A stretch of 64,000 nt of DNA from Plectosphaerella cucumerina (lineage: Eukaryota > Ascomycota > Sordariomycetes > Glomerellales > Plectosphaerellaceae). Below, piece after piece: positions 12,919 through 24,214 of this stretch. Location of the stretch: contig JAGPXD010000004.1 in NCBI GenBank assembly GCA_020746995.1, positions 1,240,001-1,304,000 on the forward strand, written 5' to 3'. The position numbers and the translations under genes were made by a program. The notes under the pieces were generated by a model. It made no database searches and was not told the DNA's origin. It saw nothing but the letters and a program-made list of their open reading frames with translations. Within the stretch, counting starts at the first letter, position 1, and each line of letters opens with the position of its first letter.

Positions 12919-14977
12919 AAAGTGACTGCAGAGCTACACAAACAGACCGAAGATGACGGGACTAAACGAGACTTTCGAGTTACCTTTCCATGAGCTTGAC
13001 CATGTCTCTGCACTCCAACGCACATCCATAGACTTGACCGCTCACCACAGCTGGGGAAGACCCCTGTCCCATCGCTGAGCCTGGCCAACGTCAGAAAAGT
13101 CCAGGCCACCACGGGGCACAACCTCCAGGCCAAGCCGCACCGTGACATCCACCCCGCACGAATGCAGCCACATGCGGCCAGCGACCTGCGCCCGTCGCCG
13201 ACCTGCCGACCAGCCTGTGCAGTGATTTCCATTACTTAATTTCTCGGGCTCGCCCGCGAGTCGGATCGCGGGCGACACGCACACACATCGCACACACGGG
13301 ACTGGGGATCCATGCAACCCGGCACCCCGTTGTCCACGTGCCGGTCCTTCGGATGCGGTGTAAGCTGATGGAGGAGGCAAGTAGCCACGAGACCGAGGGA
13401 CGGACACACACACACAACGACGACGGAGTCCTGGTCGTGACGTCGTGCATGTCGGAAGAAAACTTGAGGACCTTTCGCCCTGGCTGAGGCGTGGGAGCTC
13501 TTCCCTGCCTAGGCGGACTTCGGGCGAGGTACCGCCCAAGTACCCCTAGAAGGCCCGTGGGGGTCACGAAACAAATTACCTCAAGCACTCGGTGGACAAC
13601 CCCCACGAAAGACCACAGTGACGCTGGCTCGAGGACAAAGCCCTCCCCCGGCCCCCTGTTAGGCTGGGCGGTCATCCTGCGGTGAGCTTCGTCCAGGAGT
13701 GTGCGTGCCACGACATGCACCGTCACCAGTGTCAAGGCATACCCGGCGTCGTACAGCGGGGTAGGAATCGCGGGGTTCGGGACACACACACCGGTCCAGA
13801 CGCTGAGGTCTTCTCCAGGTCTGTTCTGCGTACCGGGCGATGCAGCTGCGGACACTTTGCGGTGTGGTACGTCAGCCGTCAGCCCTGGGTCGTCGCCGCT
13901 GATCCCAGGAGGTGGGAAAGAATGGTACGGGATATGGTCTCGTTGATCGATCCGGTGAGATGCGACAACTGACGCAGGGGCTGGCAGGACGGCGAGGGAG
14001 GTGGTGGTTACATTGCTCTCTTGTTCCCTTTCCGACATCACTATTGCATGCTGAGTACCCCTGATCCTCCCACTGCCAGTGGAGAAGCCCTTCAAACGTC
14101 AAGCACCCAGTTTACCTCCATCGCCGGCCGGCGCTTCGGGGAGGGTGAGCCCACAATGCACTCCGCTCTCGGCGGGCTGGGCTTGATTTCCCCGATGGCT
14201 TCTGCCCCCATCGTGGGAGACGGAAGTCCCTGACCCCCTCCCTGTCCCACTTGGCCGGCGAACTCCCCGATGGGGGACGGCATAAGTGGGAGACGGTCAC
14301 GAGGGGGCGTTGGGAGTGCTTGGTGCTGTATGACCCGAGATGTTCTGTCTCTACTTGTCGTTGGTGAACGCGTAAATCTGTTTGCTGTGGCCAAGTCATG
14401 ATCTGTGACAAGTCTCGCTCCTCCAAGGCCCACCCAAGGTCCGCAGTAAAAGGTGTTCGCGCCAGTTCTCATACAGCTGTCTTTGGCTTCTCATGGATAG
14501 TCGTCTCTCCGAACGGAGCACCAGAGGGGGTTCATTCCGGCGTACAAGCTTCTTGACCGTCGGTGATGAGGCTCAGGTCCCGAACCATCGGCGACCAGGG
14601 CAAGGCGCACAACCCCACCGATGGAAGCATCTCTGCAGCTCTAGCCCAAGCACGCGTTCACCATCACACATGAGCTCATCATGAGAGTCATGTCCACAAT
14701 CTCAAGCACAGCAGCACGACTCGAGGCAATCAACGACAGCTGGCACAGGTTCACAGGTGAACTCTCAAAGTCATGGTATTGGCCGGATAAAAAAACAGCT
14801 ACCTGCTGGTTTAGGGTCATCAAAGCCGGAAAACTCAAAATCAGCCCTGTACTCCGATTGGTGTCTTCATGCATCGCATTTTCGGCCCTGCTCTCTTTTT
14901 TAAACCCGTTACCCCCCGGACCGGACCGTCGGTCCCCTGTGAAAATTGTTGCATTGACGCGACGAGCAACGAAACGC
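12919..14977. other. Intergenic, 2 kb, no convincing gene
   Basis: Two convergent genes flank this stretch. An open minus frame at 13232-14095 (287 codons) has no motif, irregular composition and runs through CA/GT microsatellite-like DNA (around 13270-13290 and 13407-13419), so it is not called. The remainder shows nothing. Confidence 0.45.
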
Positions 14978-16295
14978 TTACTGGCTGGCCAGGGCGTTGG
15001 CGCGGCGGCGGTCACGCTCCTCGGCGATGGAGAGCTTGACACCCTTGCCCTTGGGCAGGGAGATCCAGGGCTTCTCGGCGCCGATGACGAAGACGTTGGT
15101 CTCGCGGGTGGCGAAGGTGTTGTCAATGGCGTCCTTGATGTGGACGATGTTGAAACCACCGTCGTGGCGCTCACGGTGGGTGATGACGCCGACACGACCC
15201 ATGTTGCGACCACCGGTGACCATGGCGATGGCGCCGGTGTCGAACTTGATGAAGTCGGTGATCTTGCCGGTGGTGAGGTCGATCTTGACGGTGTCGTTGA
15301 CCTTGATCAGGGGGTCAGGGTAGCGGATGCTAAGAGGGGGAGGAATGTTAGCCGTGGACGGGGAGGGGGGACACATACAGCCGCTAAATGAAGCTCCGAT
15401 GATGACGGTGTTTTGTGATGGAGGGCAGGGCGCCGGCTTTGTGTTCGTGCCCCGCGGAACGGGGACGCAAAGATCGCGACGCTTCTTTTCAGTGGCGGTG
15501 TGGGAGTCGGCATCACGGGGAATCTCTCGTAGCAAGAAGAGAATGGTTCCCCAGACGCACGCTCCCTTCCAACCACCGCTGCCCTCCGCAAAGTCGACCA
15601 AAGCTTGATCCAACGGCTGAATGATGTCTGACAGAATCATGAGGGTAGAACTCACGTCCTCGCATCGTGCGTGACCAAGAATGGGACTCCGCCGCGACCG
15701 ACCTGGACGCGCTTGACCTTGCCGAGCTTGTACTCGGCCTCCTCGGCCTGGATGCGGTGGACGGTGAAGCGGCCCTTGGTGTCGTAGACGAGGCGGAAGT
15801 TCTCGCCAGTCTTCTCAATGGTGATGACGTCCATGAAGCCGGTGGGGAAGCCAATGTCGGTGCGGACCTTGTGGTCGACCTTGACCAGGCGCTGCATCAT
15901 GATCGACTTGGTCTCGCGGTAGTTGAGGGCGTACTTGAGACGGTTGCGGATGAAGATGATCAGGGGCATGCAGTCGCGGAGCTTGTGGGGACCGGCCGAG
16001 GGGCGGGGGGCGTAGGTGCCCGACAGCTTGTCGAGCAGCCAGTGCGAGGGCGCGCTGAGGCGCTTCTGGTGCTTCTTGCTGCGAGGGAGGTCAGTCTTTG
16101 TCTCGTGGGAGAGAAGGGGTGGGCGGCGTCTCGCGATGTCTTCGTCGGGGGAGTAGTAAGGCTTCGCAAAACTCGAATGGAGGCGCGCGCCGTTTTGCCC
16201 GCGAAGATATTCACGAGACGCCTGCGAATTGCTCTCGACGCAATCGACTGCCCGGATGTGCTCGTGTTCGTTTCAACTTACAGTCCCTTGCCCAT
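14978..16295 (-). CDS. RPS4: 40S ribosomal protein eS4 (S4)
   Basis: Three exons (16295-16282, 16078-15656, 15329-14978) give 262 aa, the normal length for eS4. The first exon codes for only MGKG plus two bases, a typical layout for fungal ribosomal protein genes, and the first intron (203 bp) and second intron (326 bp) are longer than usual here. KKHQKRLSAPSHWLLDKLSG, the S4-type RNA-binding core and the KOW-like stretch VKIDLTTGKITDFIKFDTG are recognisable, and the C-terminus ANALASQ matches other fungal eS4 proteins. It sits in the body of the small ribosomal subunit. The promoter contains a telobox-like motif 124-133 bp upstream of the ATG. Very confident. Confidence 0.97.
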
Positions 16296-16418
16296 CTTGA
16301 CTGTTGTTGCCGGTCTGGTTGATGGCTGGCTGGTCGGTGGTGGATTGAGAGAAGGTCGGAGAGATGGAAAATTCCAGGAACAAAAATCTGGTGGGTTGAG
16401 AATAAGGAAAAGCGGGCC

Positions 16419-16428
16419 TAGGGTTGCG
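16419..16428 (-). promoter_or_regulatory. Telobox-like CGCAACCCTA motif in the eS4 promoter
   Basis: Read on the minus strand, the direction of the eS4 gene, this is CGCAACCCTA, about 125 bp upstream of the start codon. AACCCTA is the core bound by Tbf1/TRF/Teb1-type Myb domains, and Tbf1-type control of ribosomal protein genes is known from yeasts. The identical 10-mer occurs at 21197-21206 upstream of the TRF-like gene. Binding here is inferred, not shown. Confidence 0.5.
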
Positions 16429-17080
16429 GAGTGGTGCGGTGTGATTTGGCGAAAGTGGCCCGTGCGCTGCGTCGCGTCGCACACCGACACACCGGGGGCA
16501 TCTGCTCACCGACGTTGTTGACCGAGGGGAGTGCTGCCCCTGCCAAGCAACGTTGTCCATCTCATCCTCAACAGCAAGCATACCAAATGTCCCAGTGCAC
16601 TTTGCAGATCATTGCAGATTGTAGAACCATCGCATGTCATTTCGGCATTCGCGCGTCGTCGCTTCTAGACCCTTACTCGAACATGAAAACTATACACACA
16701 CTCGGGGGACCAAACGCCCCCGACTCCGGAAAAGACTGTGAGAGACAGACAGAGAGAGAGAGACCTTCTACACCAGAACTCGACGTGCCCAAATCCCTTT
16801 TTGGTCCGCCTTTCCATTCCGTGGTGTTTTTTGTCAATAATTTGCGCCGGTGACCCAAGGGAGGGGGGCGCTTGATCCTCGCGCCCCCGGCCCATACTTT
16901 CTAGTATCCCCTGTTTCCGTTCCGAATCCCCGAAACCGTTGTGACGCCGTGCCGAGCCAGAAAAAAATCAAAACATAATGTCGTACTAAATACAGTCGTT
17001 CCAGAGGAACGGGCGGGTTGTCCCCGCGTATGGGGTTATAGGGTACAGGTCAGATTTGGAGCCTGCTCTTATATGCCGGG
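16429..17080. other. Intergenic: eS4 promoter and Teb1-like 3' region
   Basis: This minus-strand stretch carries the distal eS4 promoter and the 3' region of the double-Myb gene. A GA-rich simple repeat lies at about 16739-16764. No ORF is supported. Confidence 0.5.
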
Positions 17081-18721
17081 CTACATGGACAGTACGTCCG
17101 ATGTGGTGCCCTGGAGCTGGCGTACGGGGAGATGGGCGATCTGGTTGTCGTCCTGCAAGAGCCTGGAAATGTCCATCTCGCTCGTGTTCACCAGGAACGA
17201 GGCGTGCGTCGACTCGCCCATTTCAAAGGGCTGCGAGGGCTCACCCGCGTCCAGGCGCCACCGCCGAAGCTCCTCTCGCGTTTTGGCCTGCGAGGCGTGG
17301 GCGTCTGCAGCGGGCGGTGGCAGAGGCACGCCGGCCATGTTGGTGGGTATGAAGGTCAGACCTGTGGAATTCCCCTCATTGACGGTGACGGGGACGAGTC
17401 CCTTCTCGATCTGCTGGTAGACGTCTGGGTACTTGTTGCGGACCCTGTCGCGCAGGTCTGTGGGCTGTCTGCCCGTGAGGCTGAGGGCGGAGTCTCTCTG
17501 TATCTTTGTCCAGGCAGGACCGTACTTGGCCAGCCCCTCTAGGATGCGCGCGTCGTCTTGCTCTGAGAAGGGCTTGCGCTCGCGCCTGTGGGACTTCTTG
17601 AAAGGCCCATGGATGCCGAGTTCCGCAAGGTCTTCCATTTTCTTGCGGTGGGCCCTGCTCTTCTTCGTCTTGGCCCCAGCATCCGACTCGGCGGCGTTGT
17701 TGCGCGGCTGCTCCGTGATGTGGATGTGGTCGTCTTCGATGAGGATGTTCTCCGAGAGCAGACCGGTGCGAGCCCTGGCCCTCGGCTCCGCGGGAGGCGT
17801 GGGCAGAGAGTCGTAGGCGGCGGCGTTGGCGTCTGTCGACTTCTTCCGCAGCTCGTTCGGGCAGCACGTCCGAAATCTATCTTTGAGGTCGCCGGCGGTG
17901 CGGCTGTTAAAGCTGAAGTCGGGGTCCGCGAGGATGTCGGTCCACTTGCCAACACCATGGCGGTTGACGCCCAGCAACAGGTGCTTCGTCTCTTCTTCGG
18001 ACCACTTCCTCCTTGGCTTCATGGCCTTCTTCCTCGTCTTGCCTGGTGTTGACTTTTGTGGCTTCGCGGCCACAGCCTCGGAGGGCTTGTCCTCGACGGG
18101 TGATGTTTGATAGTCCCGAACGGTGTTGCGGGCTGTGTTCTGCTCCGTGTCGTCGAACTCGTTGGATGAGATGGGCGGGAACAGGGCGGCGTTGGGTGGG
18201 GGCTCGTGCAGGCCATTGATGATGGGGGGCATCGAGGGGAGGAGGGGTTGTGGTGCCGGCTTCTGCTTCTTGACGGGCTGGGGTAGGTGGAGGATGTCAT
18301 CCTTGCTGGCGATGGCCAGCTGCCGCTTCTTGGAGACAGTATCTTCGGTGTTCTGCGGAGGGTCTTCGGGTGTCCTCGTCGTGGGGAGGGACGTGGCGAT
18401 GGGGCCAGAGGCGCCGAGCAGCATCCGGAGGGGGATGCGAGGGGCACTGCCCAGCAATGCTCGTTCCGGTATCAGGTCGGCATCTCGTTGGAAGTCCCGC
18501 AGCGGCAGGCCGTCGTCCAGCACGCCGGGTAGAGAGTAGGAGGCGCCATGCTGCTGATGACTCAATTGGTCATCCTGGAGGCCGGCGATGGGCTCCAGGT
18601 GCAGAGGTCGGCCGGGGGTACCGGGGAAGGCTTCGGCAAAGGGAGGTAGGTCAGTGTGAGCCAGGTGCGGCGTGGTCGCGTCGTTGAGGAGGTGGATAAG
18701 CCGCGGCTCGATGAAGGCCAT
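17081..18721 (-). CDS. Double-Myb telobox protein, Teb1/Tay1-like
   Basis: A single exon codes for 546 aa. Two Myb repeats are evident. The first starts at KWSEEETKHLL (W240) and ends with DLKDRFRT at residues 278-285. The second begins near KPFSEQDDARILEGL and ends with DLRDRVRNKYP from residue 422. The DLKDxxRT string is the telobox signature of telomere-repeat-binding Myb domains. Two such repeats in one chain is the architecture of S. pombe Teb1 and Yarrowia Tay1, which bind AACCCT/TTAGGG-type DNA at telomeres and in promoters. The rest is low-complexity and probably disordered, with basic linkers (KTRKKAMKPRRK). The first ATG is at 18721; a possible extension upstream has no ATG. The family call is firm, the orthology to Teb1/Tay1 an inference from architecture. 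Confidence 0.82.
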   Translation of the reverse strand: MAFIEPRLIHLLNDATTPHLAHTDLPPFAEAFPGTPGRPLHLEPIAGLQDDQLSHQQHGASYSLPGVLDDGLPLRDFQRDADLIPERALLGSAPRIPLRMLLGASGPIATSLPTTRTPEDPPQNTEDTVSKKRQLAIASKDDILHLPQPVKKQKPAPQPLLPSMPPIINGLHEPPPNAALFPPISSNEFDDTEQNTARNTVRDYQTSPVEDKPSEAVAAKPQKSTPGKTRKKAMKPRRKWSEEETKHLLLGVNRHGVGKWTDILADPDFSFNSRTAGDLKDRFRTCCPNELRKKSTDANAAAYDSLPTPPAEPRARARTGLLSENILIEDDHIHITEQPRNNAAESDAGAKTKKSRAHRKKMEDLAELGIHGPFKKSHRRERKPFSEQDDARILEGLAKYGPAWTKIQRDSALSLTGRQPTDLRDRVRNKYPDVYQQIEKGLVPVTVNEGNSTGLTFIPTNMAGVPLPPPAADAHASQAKTREELRRWRLDAGEPSQPFEMGESTHASFLVNTSEMDISRLLQDDNQIAHLPVRQLQGTTSDVLSM

Positions 18722-20221
18722 CGTGGGCAAGCCGAGATCGGGTGGGCATCGGAGGAGGGCAGTGGAAGGTAAGAAAGAAGAGAGAGGACGAGAAGATGAA
18801 GAGGAGGTAAGTCGTCAGGGCGATTGATGCCAGACGTGGTTGAGGTGGAGGGAGAAGGCGAGGTTAAGAAGTCCTCGGTGTGGCGTGGCGGGAGGAGACC
18901 TTTTCTGAGAAAAGACGCCGTCGAACCAGGACGAAGCAACAAGAGACAAGACGGCGGCCGCCCTGGATGCAAGGGCCCGGACAGGGAGTCGGACCTATCG
19001 AACTCGTCGCGTCGAAGGAGGCCGGCGTCCGTCGATTCGAGTCGAGTTCGGGATCGGGTGGAATCGAAGGTGGAAGTCAGGGTCGGGCGCGGGCATCCAG
19101 ATGTCCGAACGGCAGTGCCAGTGGGTTGGTTGATCTGAAGTGAGGTGGGTGGCTGGCTGCAAAGACGAACCGACATCTGACGGCGGATGGATGGACGGAT
19201 TGGATCGAGTCGGAGGGGCGGCCAGCCGCCGCCAGTGGACCACCTCACGTCAAGATAGCGCGCTAGCAGCCGCGACATGAAACGACGCTAGGGGGCGAGG
19301 GCGCTGGGAGCCAGGTAACTCTAATCGCCGTTACTGCCCTAGGCGGCGAACAGCGTAGCGGCTGAAATGTACCGTTCCCGCGGACGGCCCAGCGTAGCGG
19401 TACTTGCGACAAACCCCAAATCTTCAGGGCCCGTCCGCTGGAGCGTCACTGACACCTCTTGGCTGGCCCAGCGCACGAACTCCCTTTGCAGATGCCCGGA
19501 CTTGGGCTGCGTTTAGTGCGCGAACCCTCCAGACGACGGGACAGAACTCTGTTTCTCCCCGGGCCCCAGGGCATCTCGCCCCCTCTTTCGCCCCCCGCGG
19601 TTAAGCTGCAGGGCTGGCTGGCTTTACTGCGATGGACTATAACCGATCGTCATCGCCGGATCTCATCGCAAAAGGCTGCTGAACCAAGCAACGAACGAAC
19701 CAAAAAGCCACCGCGCGGGCCTCTTCCCTCTGGTTGGCCCCGGCCACAAACCCGAGGGCTGTTCCCAAGACGGCAGGAGTTCGTCCCTCTGCGACAAACC
19801 ATCTCGTCTTTTCCCTCCTCCTGTCTCCTACGGCCGAGCGAGCCCGTGGAATCTGCACGTGCCTCTCCCGTCACCGAACTACACTAACCCTTACCTTGGC
19901 TTTCCCCATCCAGCAAGGGCCCAAGGGCACAACGTGGAGCACCTCGGTGTCGAGGAGCAGAGCCCCCTCCCCGCTCTCTCGGTACATCCGTTTCAACTAC
20001 TGCATACCTTACCTCCCCGAAGACGCAAGGACCGCTCTCCCGATTGACCGACGACAGCAAAGTGACACGACGACTGAATAAGAGACGAGACGCTCATCGC
20101 TTCCCGCGCGAGCTGCCTGCCTATTCTGGTGACACTTGGAAGTCCCGTTCCTCTGATCCTCGCAAGTCATTACTAGCCCGCTCCCGTCCCTCCTCTTTCC
20201 CCCTCCCCTCCATCATCCGCC
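18722..20221. other. Divergent intergenic region of Teb1-like and DUF7704-like genes
   Basis: Both promoters must lie in this 1.5 kb. A CTAACCCTTA string at about 19883-19892 is a weak telobox variant. No ORF has coding character; the minus frame over 18562-19278 is a shadow of CT-rich leader. Confidence 0.45.
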
Positions 20222-20826
20222 ATGGCCGCCAGTCTCCCGAGGTTCCCGCGCGTGGTCTTCACCATCATCGAGCCCATATCTCTGTAAGCCCCCACCAGCA
20301 CCACAACGGCTGCGGCCGCCCCCTTTCTCCTCGCGCTACCCAGAAAAGCATGCTGACGCCGGCCCGCAAGCGTCGCGGGGTTCATCGGCGTGGTCGCGGA
20401 CCCGGACTGGTTCATCGCCGAGCAGGCGCCCATCACCGCGCCCCTCGTGAGCTCGGTCCACGCCCGTGTCGTGGCTCTGCAGCTAGGGAACCTCTACCTG
20501 CTCATGGCCATGGTAGGCCTGGCCGTTCTGTCGACGACGAGCGAGGTGAAGGTCGTGCGCAACTACATCATTGCGCTTTGGATCGCTGATCTAGGCCACA
20601 TCTTTGCCTGCTGGCTCGCCATGGGCGATGCCTTCTTCGACGTGGCCCGATGGAATGCCATGGCCTGGGGCAACGTCGGCATGACCGTACGTGTTCTCGA
20701 CTGCCTGGAAACTGGTCTTTTACTGACGATGTTTAGCTTTTCCTCTGCCTTACTCGTTCGGGCTGGCTTCTCGGTTTCTTCGGGCCCGACGCTGTCACGG
20801 ACAAGCCAACGGTGAAGCGGAGCTGA
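20222..20826 (+). CDS. Small four-helix membrane protein, DUF7704-like
   Basis: Three exons (20222-20283, 20371-20686, 20737-20826) give 155 aa. The opening VVFTIIEPISLVAGFIGVV resembles the start of the fungal DUF7704 family. Hydrophobic segments follow around LYLLMAMVGLAVL, YIIALWIADLGHIFACWL and LFLCLTRSGWLLGFF, so three or four membrane passes are likely. No catalytic motif is present and the function of the family is not known to me. It lies between two telobox-Myb genes, transcribed in the same direction as the second, with 563 bp between its stop and the next start codon; nothing in it suggests a telomere role. Confidence 0.75.
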
Positions 20827-21151
20827 TTGACGGTAGTCCGACGGGTCGCAACGGCATCTCGAGATTCTCCTGTCGGAACACCACGGCAATTTGTAATCAT
20901 CTCCATCTGTAGACCAGAATGTAATATCTAAATGCAATGCCTATTCAGGCAACAAGCTGTCTCTACTCTTCAGTTGTTGCTGTTGACTACGTCACTGCAG
21001 AATGACGCAATCGAAGGGCGATGCACGTGGAGCCCGCCTCCGTCCGTCTCCCCCGGATTTGTGGAGCTTGCATGCCTGGCTCCCGACAACCACCGCCGGG
21101 ACGGAGTACTCGAAAAAAGCCCCATGGGGCTTCGGCGCCGAACCGGTGCCA

Positions 21152-21210
21152 TAGGGTTAGGGTTAGACATGATTGGTTGAAATCATCATAACAAAACGCA
21201 ACCCTAACCC
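21152..21210. promoter_or_regulatory. Inverted pair of telomere-repeat (TTAGGG) motifs
   Basis: At 21152-21166 the plus strand reads TAGGGTTAGGGTTAG. At 21197-21210 it reads CGCAACCCTAACCC, which is the same repeat on the opposite strand. The two arms face each other across 30 bp, and a short inverted repeat ATGATT/AATCAT sits in the spacer. The element ends 179 bp before the start codon of the TRF-like gene at 21390 and begins about 325 bp after the stop of the DUF7704-like gene. Two tandem copies on each arm make chance unlikely. Plausible roles are a binding site for telobox Myb proteins, including autoregulation, or a relic of telomere-repeat insertion at a repaired break. Confidence 0.7.
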
Positions 21211-21389
21211 AGCTCCGGACCCATTCTGACCCGCTGCCTGGTCGTAACATGGACGCGACACTTTCCCTCACCCATCCCAGGGCTTTCCTCCAACACACCA
21301 TCTCGCGTCAATTGAACTCGGCTCTCAAACCATCGCGACGCATCGCCAGCGTTCTCTGAGAGCGCGTATCGTCTCGCAAATCATCTACG

Positions 21390-24214
21390 ATGGTCAGCAC
21401 GAGATCATCCAATCGCTCATCGCAGCTCTCCGGGCCAGTCGCCGCGAGCGAGCCTGACCCCCTTTCCGCAGCGCGGTCGCGGCGCCGACAGAGCCAGCCC
21501 ATGAGGGGAACAAGGTCTTCCATCGGCCCTGGCTTCGAAACCATTGACGAGGAGGGGCCTGAGTACGAGCCACGGGCTTCCATGTCCTCTCCTGGCGCTC
21601 TCGCCCTCGCCCATCGTTACGGCACGCCTGCTCGCCGCGCGGCCCCCATGCCTTTTGAGGCGGTTTCCCTCAGCCAGCTGACGGCCCACAGTAGCGTTCA
21701 AGGTCCGTATCGTGTCGCGTATGTGTGATGCGTTCCCTGACATTGTCCAGACAACAGCTATCAAGACAATCCCTTCCAAGGGGATGTAGAGACTATCTCA
21801 TCGGACGATGGTGAGGACTTGACGATGGAGTCCGTTCTCCTGGGCGATCTGACTTTAGCCCAGAATCATCGGTGATCACGGTGACGCCCGAACCTCGCTC
21901 GGCCCAGGCTCCACCCTCAATGACAAGAACTCCAGTTGCGGAGGCACCAGCTTTCCAGGCAGACATCGAAGACGAACCAGAGGAAGCATCTCGAAGCCCA
22001 TCACCGAATGAATCCCAGGCCAATTCCCAGGCCGAGTCCTTGCCAGATGCGGATACGATCGAGCTCCGAAGGACCTGCATCGAAGACCTCGCCCAGGCCA
22101 CCAAGAAGCTCGTCGAAACGCTCTACAGCGAGACGTTGAGCCCCAACGTCCGAAACTCGCGGCTGATTAAGATACGCCGCCCGGCGTTTGACGGCCTCCG
22201 CGAAGTCTACGACAGCGACGAACAATTCATCGATGTGCCCGCTATCTTCGACTCCCTCGGTCCCGACCCCCCCAAGGGCGCTCTTCGCATCATCTGCCAA
22301 GCCAACCTGGCCAAGATCATCGACATCCTCGTCGTGACGCACGTCCCCAGCGAGCTCGGCAGGCTGGCCAAGCTGCTTGATGCAGCCCAATTCCCTGAGC
22401 CCTACACCCCCTCCCCAGGCCAGAATGACGTGGATCTTGAAGCCGTAGACTACGCCATGGATATCCGCATCCAAAGTTTCCTCGCCACCCTCGCCACGAA
22501 CCCCCGCAAGGACAGACGCTTGAAGAAGAAGACGTGGCTCGAATGGGTAACTGAAGCATTCTGCACCCGCGACAACGACTTCGACGACGAGGAATTTGTC
22601 GAGGGCGACATGGCCGACATTTGCGGGATCCCGCATCCACTACCTGAACCCATCGCCCAACTCTGTCTCGCCAAACTTAATGCCATGCTGGAAATAGCCG
22701 AGAGTGACGGGTCCACCGTCGCCTCGGTCATCGAGACGCTCAGCACGGCGTACCCGGTCTCCGAGTGGCGCGCCTCTCTGCTCAATTATGCCTTCGAGAA
22801 ATTCTTCGGTATGGACGAGGAGGAGGAAAAGGAGGAGTCGCAACACGGGTCTGAGGAGCCCGACGCCAGGCCGGAAGATCAGCTAGAGGGGCGGACATGG
22901 GTCCAGCCCGTGGACTCGGAAGAGCCGGTGCCCGACCAAGACGACGAGCCGATGCAAGACCAAGATCAGCCGATACTCGGGCAAGATGAGGAATCCGACG
23001 TGCAGGAGGAGGATCAGCCAGGAGAAGAGCCGCAGGACGATCCACGAGACGAACCAGAGGAAGAGCTGGAGAATCCCGAAGACCAGGCCTCGACCAACCC
23101 CCAAAATAAGTACCAACCCGTCGAAATCCAAGACAGCGACGAGGAGTCCCCAGCGCCGTCAGACGCGCCGGCGCAACGGATCATCCGCCGCCCAGAGTAA
23201 GCTTTGCCGTCCCCCCTCGCCACCTTATTCCCCCTGGCCTAACCTCTTCCCCCTCCCAGATCGACGGCAGCCCTCCCATTCAACCGGGAGATGGTCTCCT
23301 TCCTCCACGACGACTCCCCCGCACCACCACCGCCCCGGGCCCCCGAAAACCGCCAAGGCTTCCTCTCGAGACTCGCCAGCCGCGGCGAGGCCCGCATCGA
23401 GGCATCCCAGAGTCGTGCCGAGGCGGGCACGCCGGCGTCGTCCGCCGTCAGCAACAACGACCGGAAGCGCCGGCGCCAGAATAACGACGAGGACGAACCC
23501 CTCCAAGGGCCAGGTGATGACGAGCAGGAAGAAGACAACGACGAAGAAGACGAGTTTGAGATAGACGCTCGCCAGCCAGATGAGCGGCGCCGCCGGAACA
23601 TACCCCCTCCGCCCAAACGGCCACGCACCGCGCAGAACCCACCCCCGGCCTCCGCTCCCCCAGCCCGTCCCCAACCCCGCCCCGCCGTCGCCGAAGAAGA
23701 AGACCCCTTCGCCACCCCTCCCGCCCGCTCCGTCCGGCCCCCCTCCGCCTCCCAACCCCCCGCCGGCGACAGACATCCCGACTTCGTAGCCATCCACCAA
23801 GCCAACCGCCTCCGCGCCGCCGAAGCCCGCCCTCAGCACCGCGTCCCCTGGTCCAACGAAGACACCCTCAAGCTGATCGACTTCATCGCCGAGCACAACT
23901 GCGCCTGGGTCGCCATCTACGAGGCCGCCAACCCCGTGCCCAAACGAAAGAGCAGAGACCAGAGAGCGCCCCCCTTCGACCCGGCCGTCCACTTCTCCTC
24001 CCTCCGCAACCAGCAGGCCATCCGCGACAAGGCCCGTAATCTCAAAGTCGACTTCCTCAAGGCTGACCTCGTCCTGCCCGTCGGCTTCGACAACATCGTC
24101 CTCGGCAAGAAGGAGATAGATATCCTGACAAGCCGCAACAAGAACCCCGACCGCCTCGAGGCCGATATTGACGCCAGGGGGGTCCCCACCAACACATATT
24201 GGGAGTCGTGGTAG
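21390..24214 (+). CDS. Large telobox-Myb protein, TRF/Taz1/Tbf1-like
   Basis: Four exons (21390-21702, 21751-21810, 21864-23196, 23260-24214) with introns of 48-63 bp give 886 aa. Residues about 190-440 are helical and could be a TRFH-like dimerisation domain. Residues about 440-570 are strongly acidic with repeated D/E/Q runs. A basic, proline-rich stretch follows, and the C-terminus from about residue 763 is a Myb domain: VPWSNEDTLKLIDF, a conserved tryptophan in CAWVAIY, then IRDKARNLKVDFLKAD in the third helix. The DKARN string is the Tbf1/TRF-type telobox. This N-terminal helical plus C-terminal single Myb layout is that of shelterin DNA-binding subunits (TRF1/2, Taz1) and of Tbf1. An inverted TTAGGG element lies in its promoter. 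Which of these it is cannot be decided from sequence alone. Confidence 0.75.

Noticed and set aside
13232..14095. 287-codon open frame on the minus strand
   Set aside because: No motif, irregular composition, passes through CA-rich simple sequence, and no splice structure or neighbour supports it.
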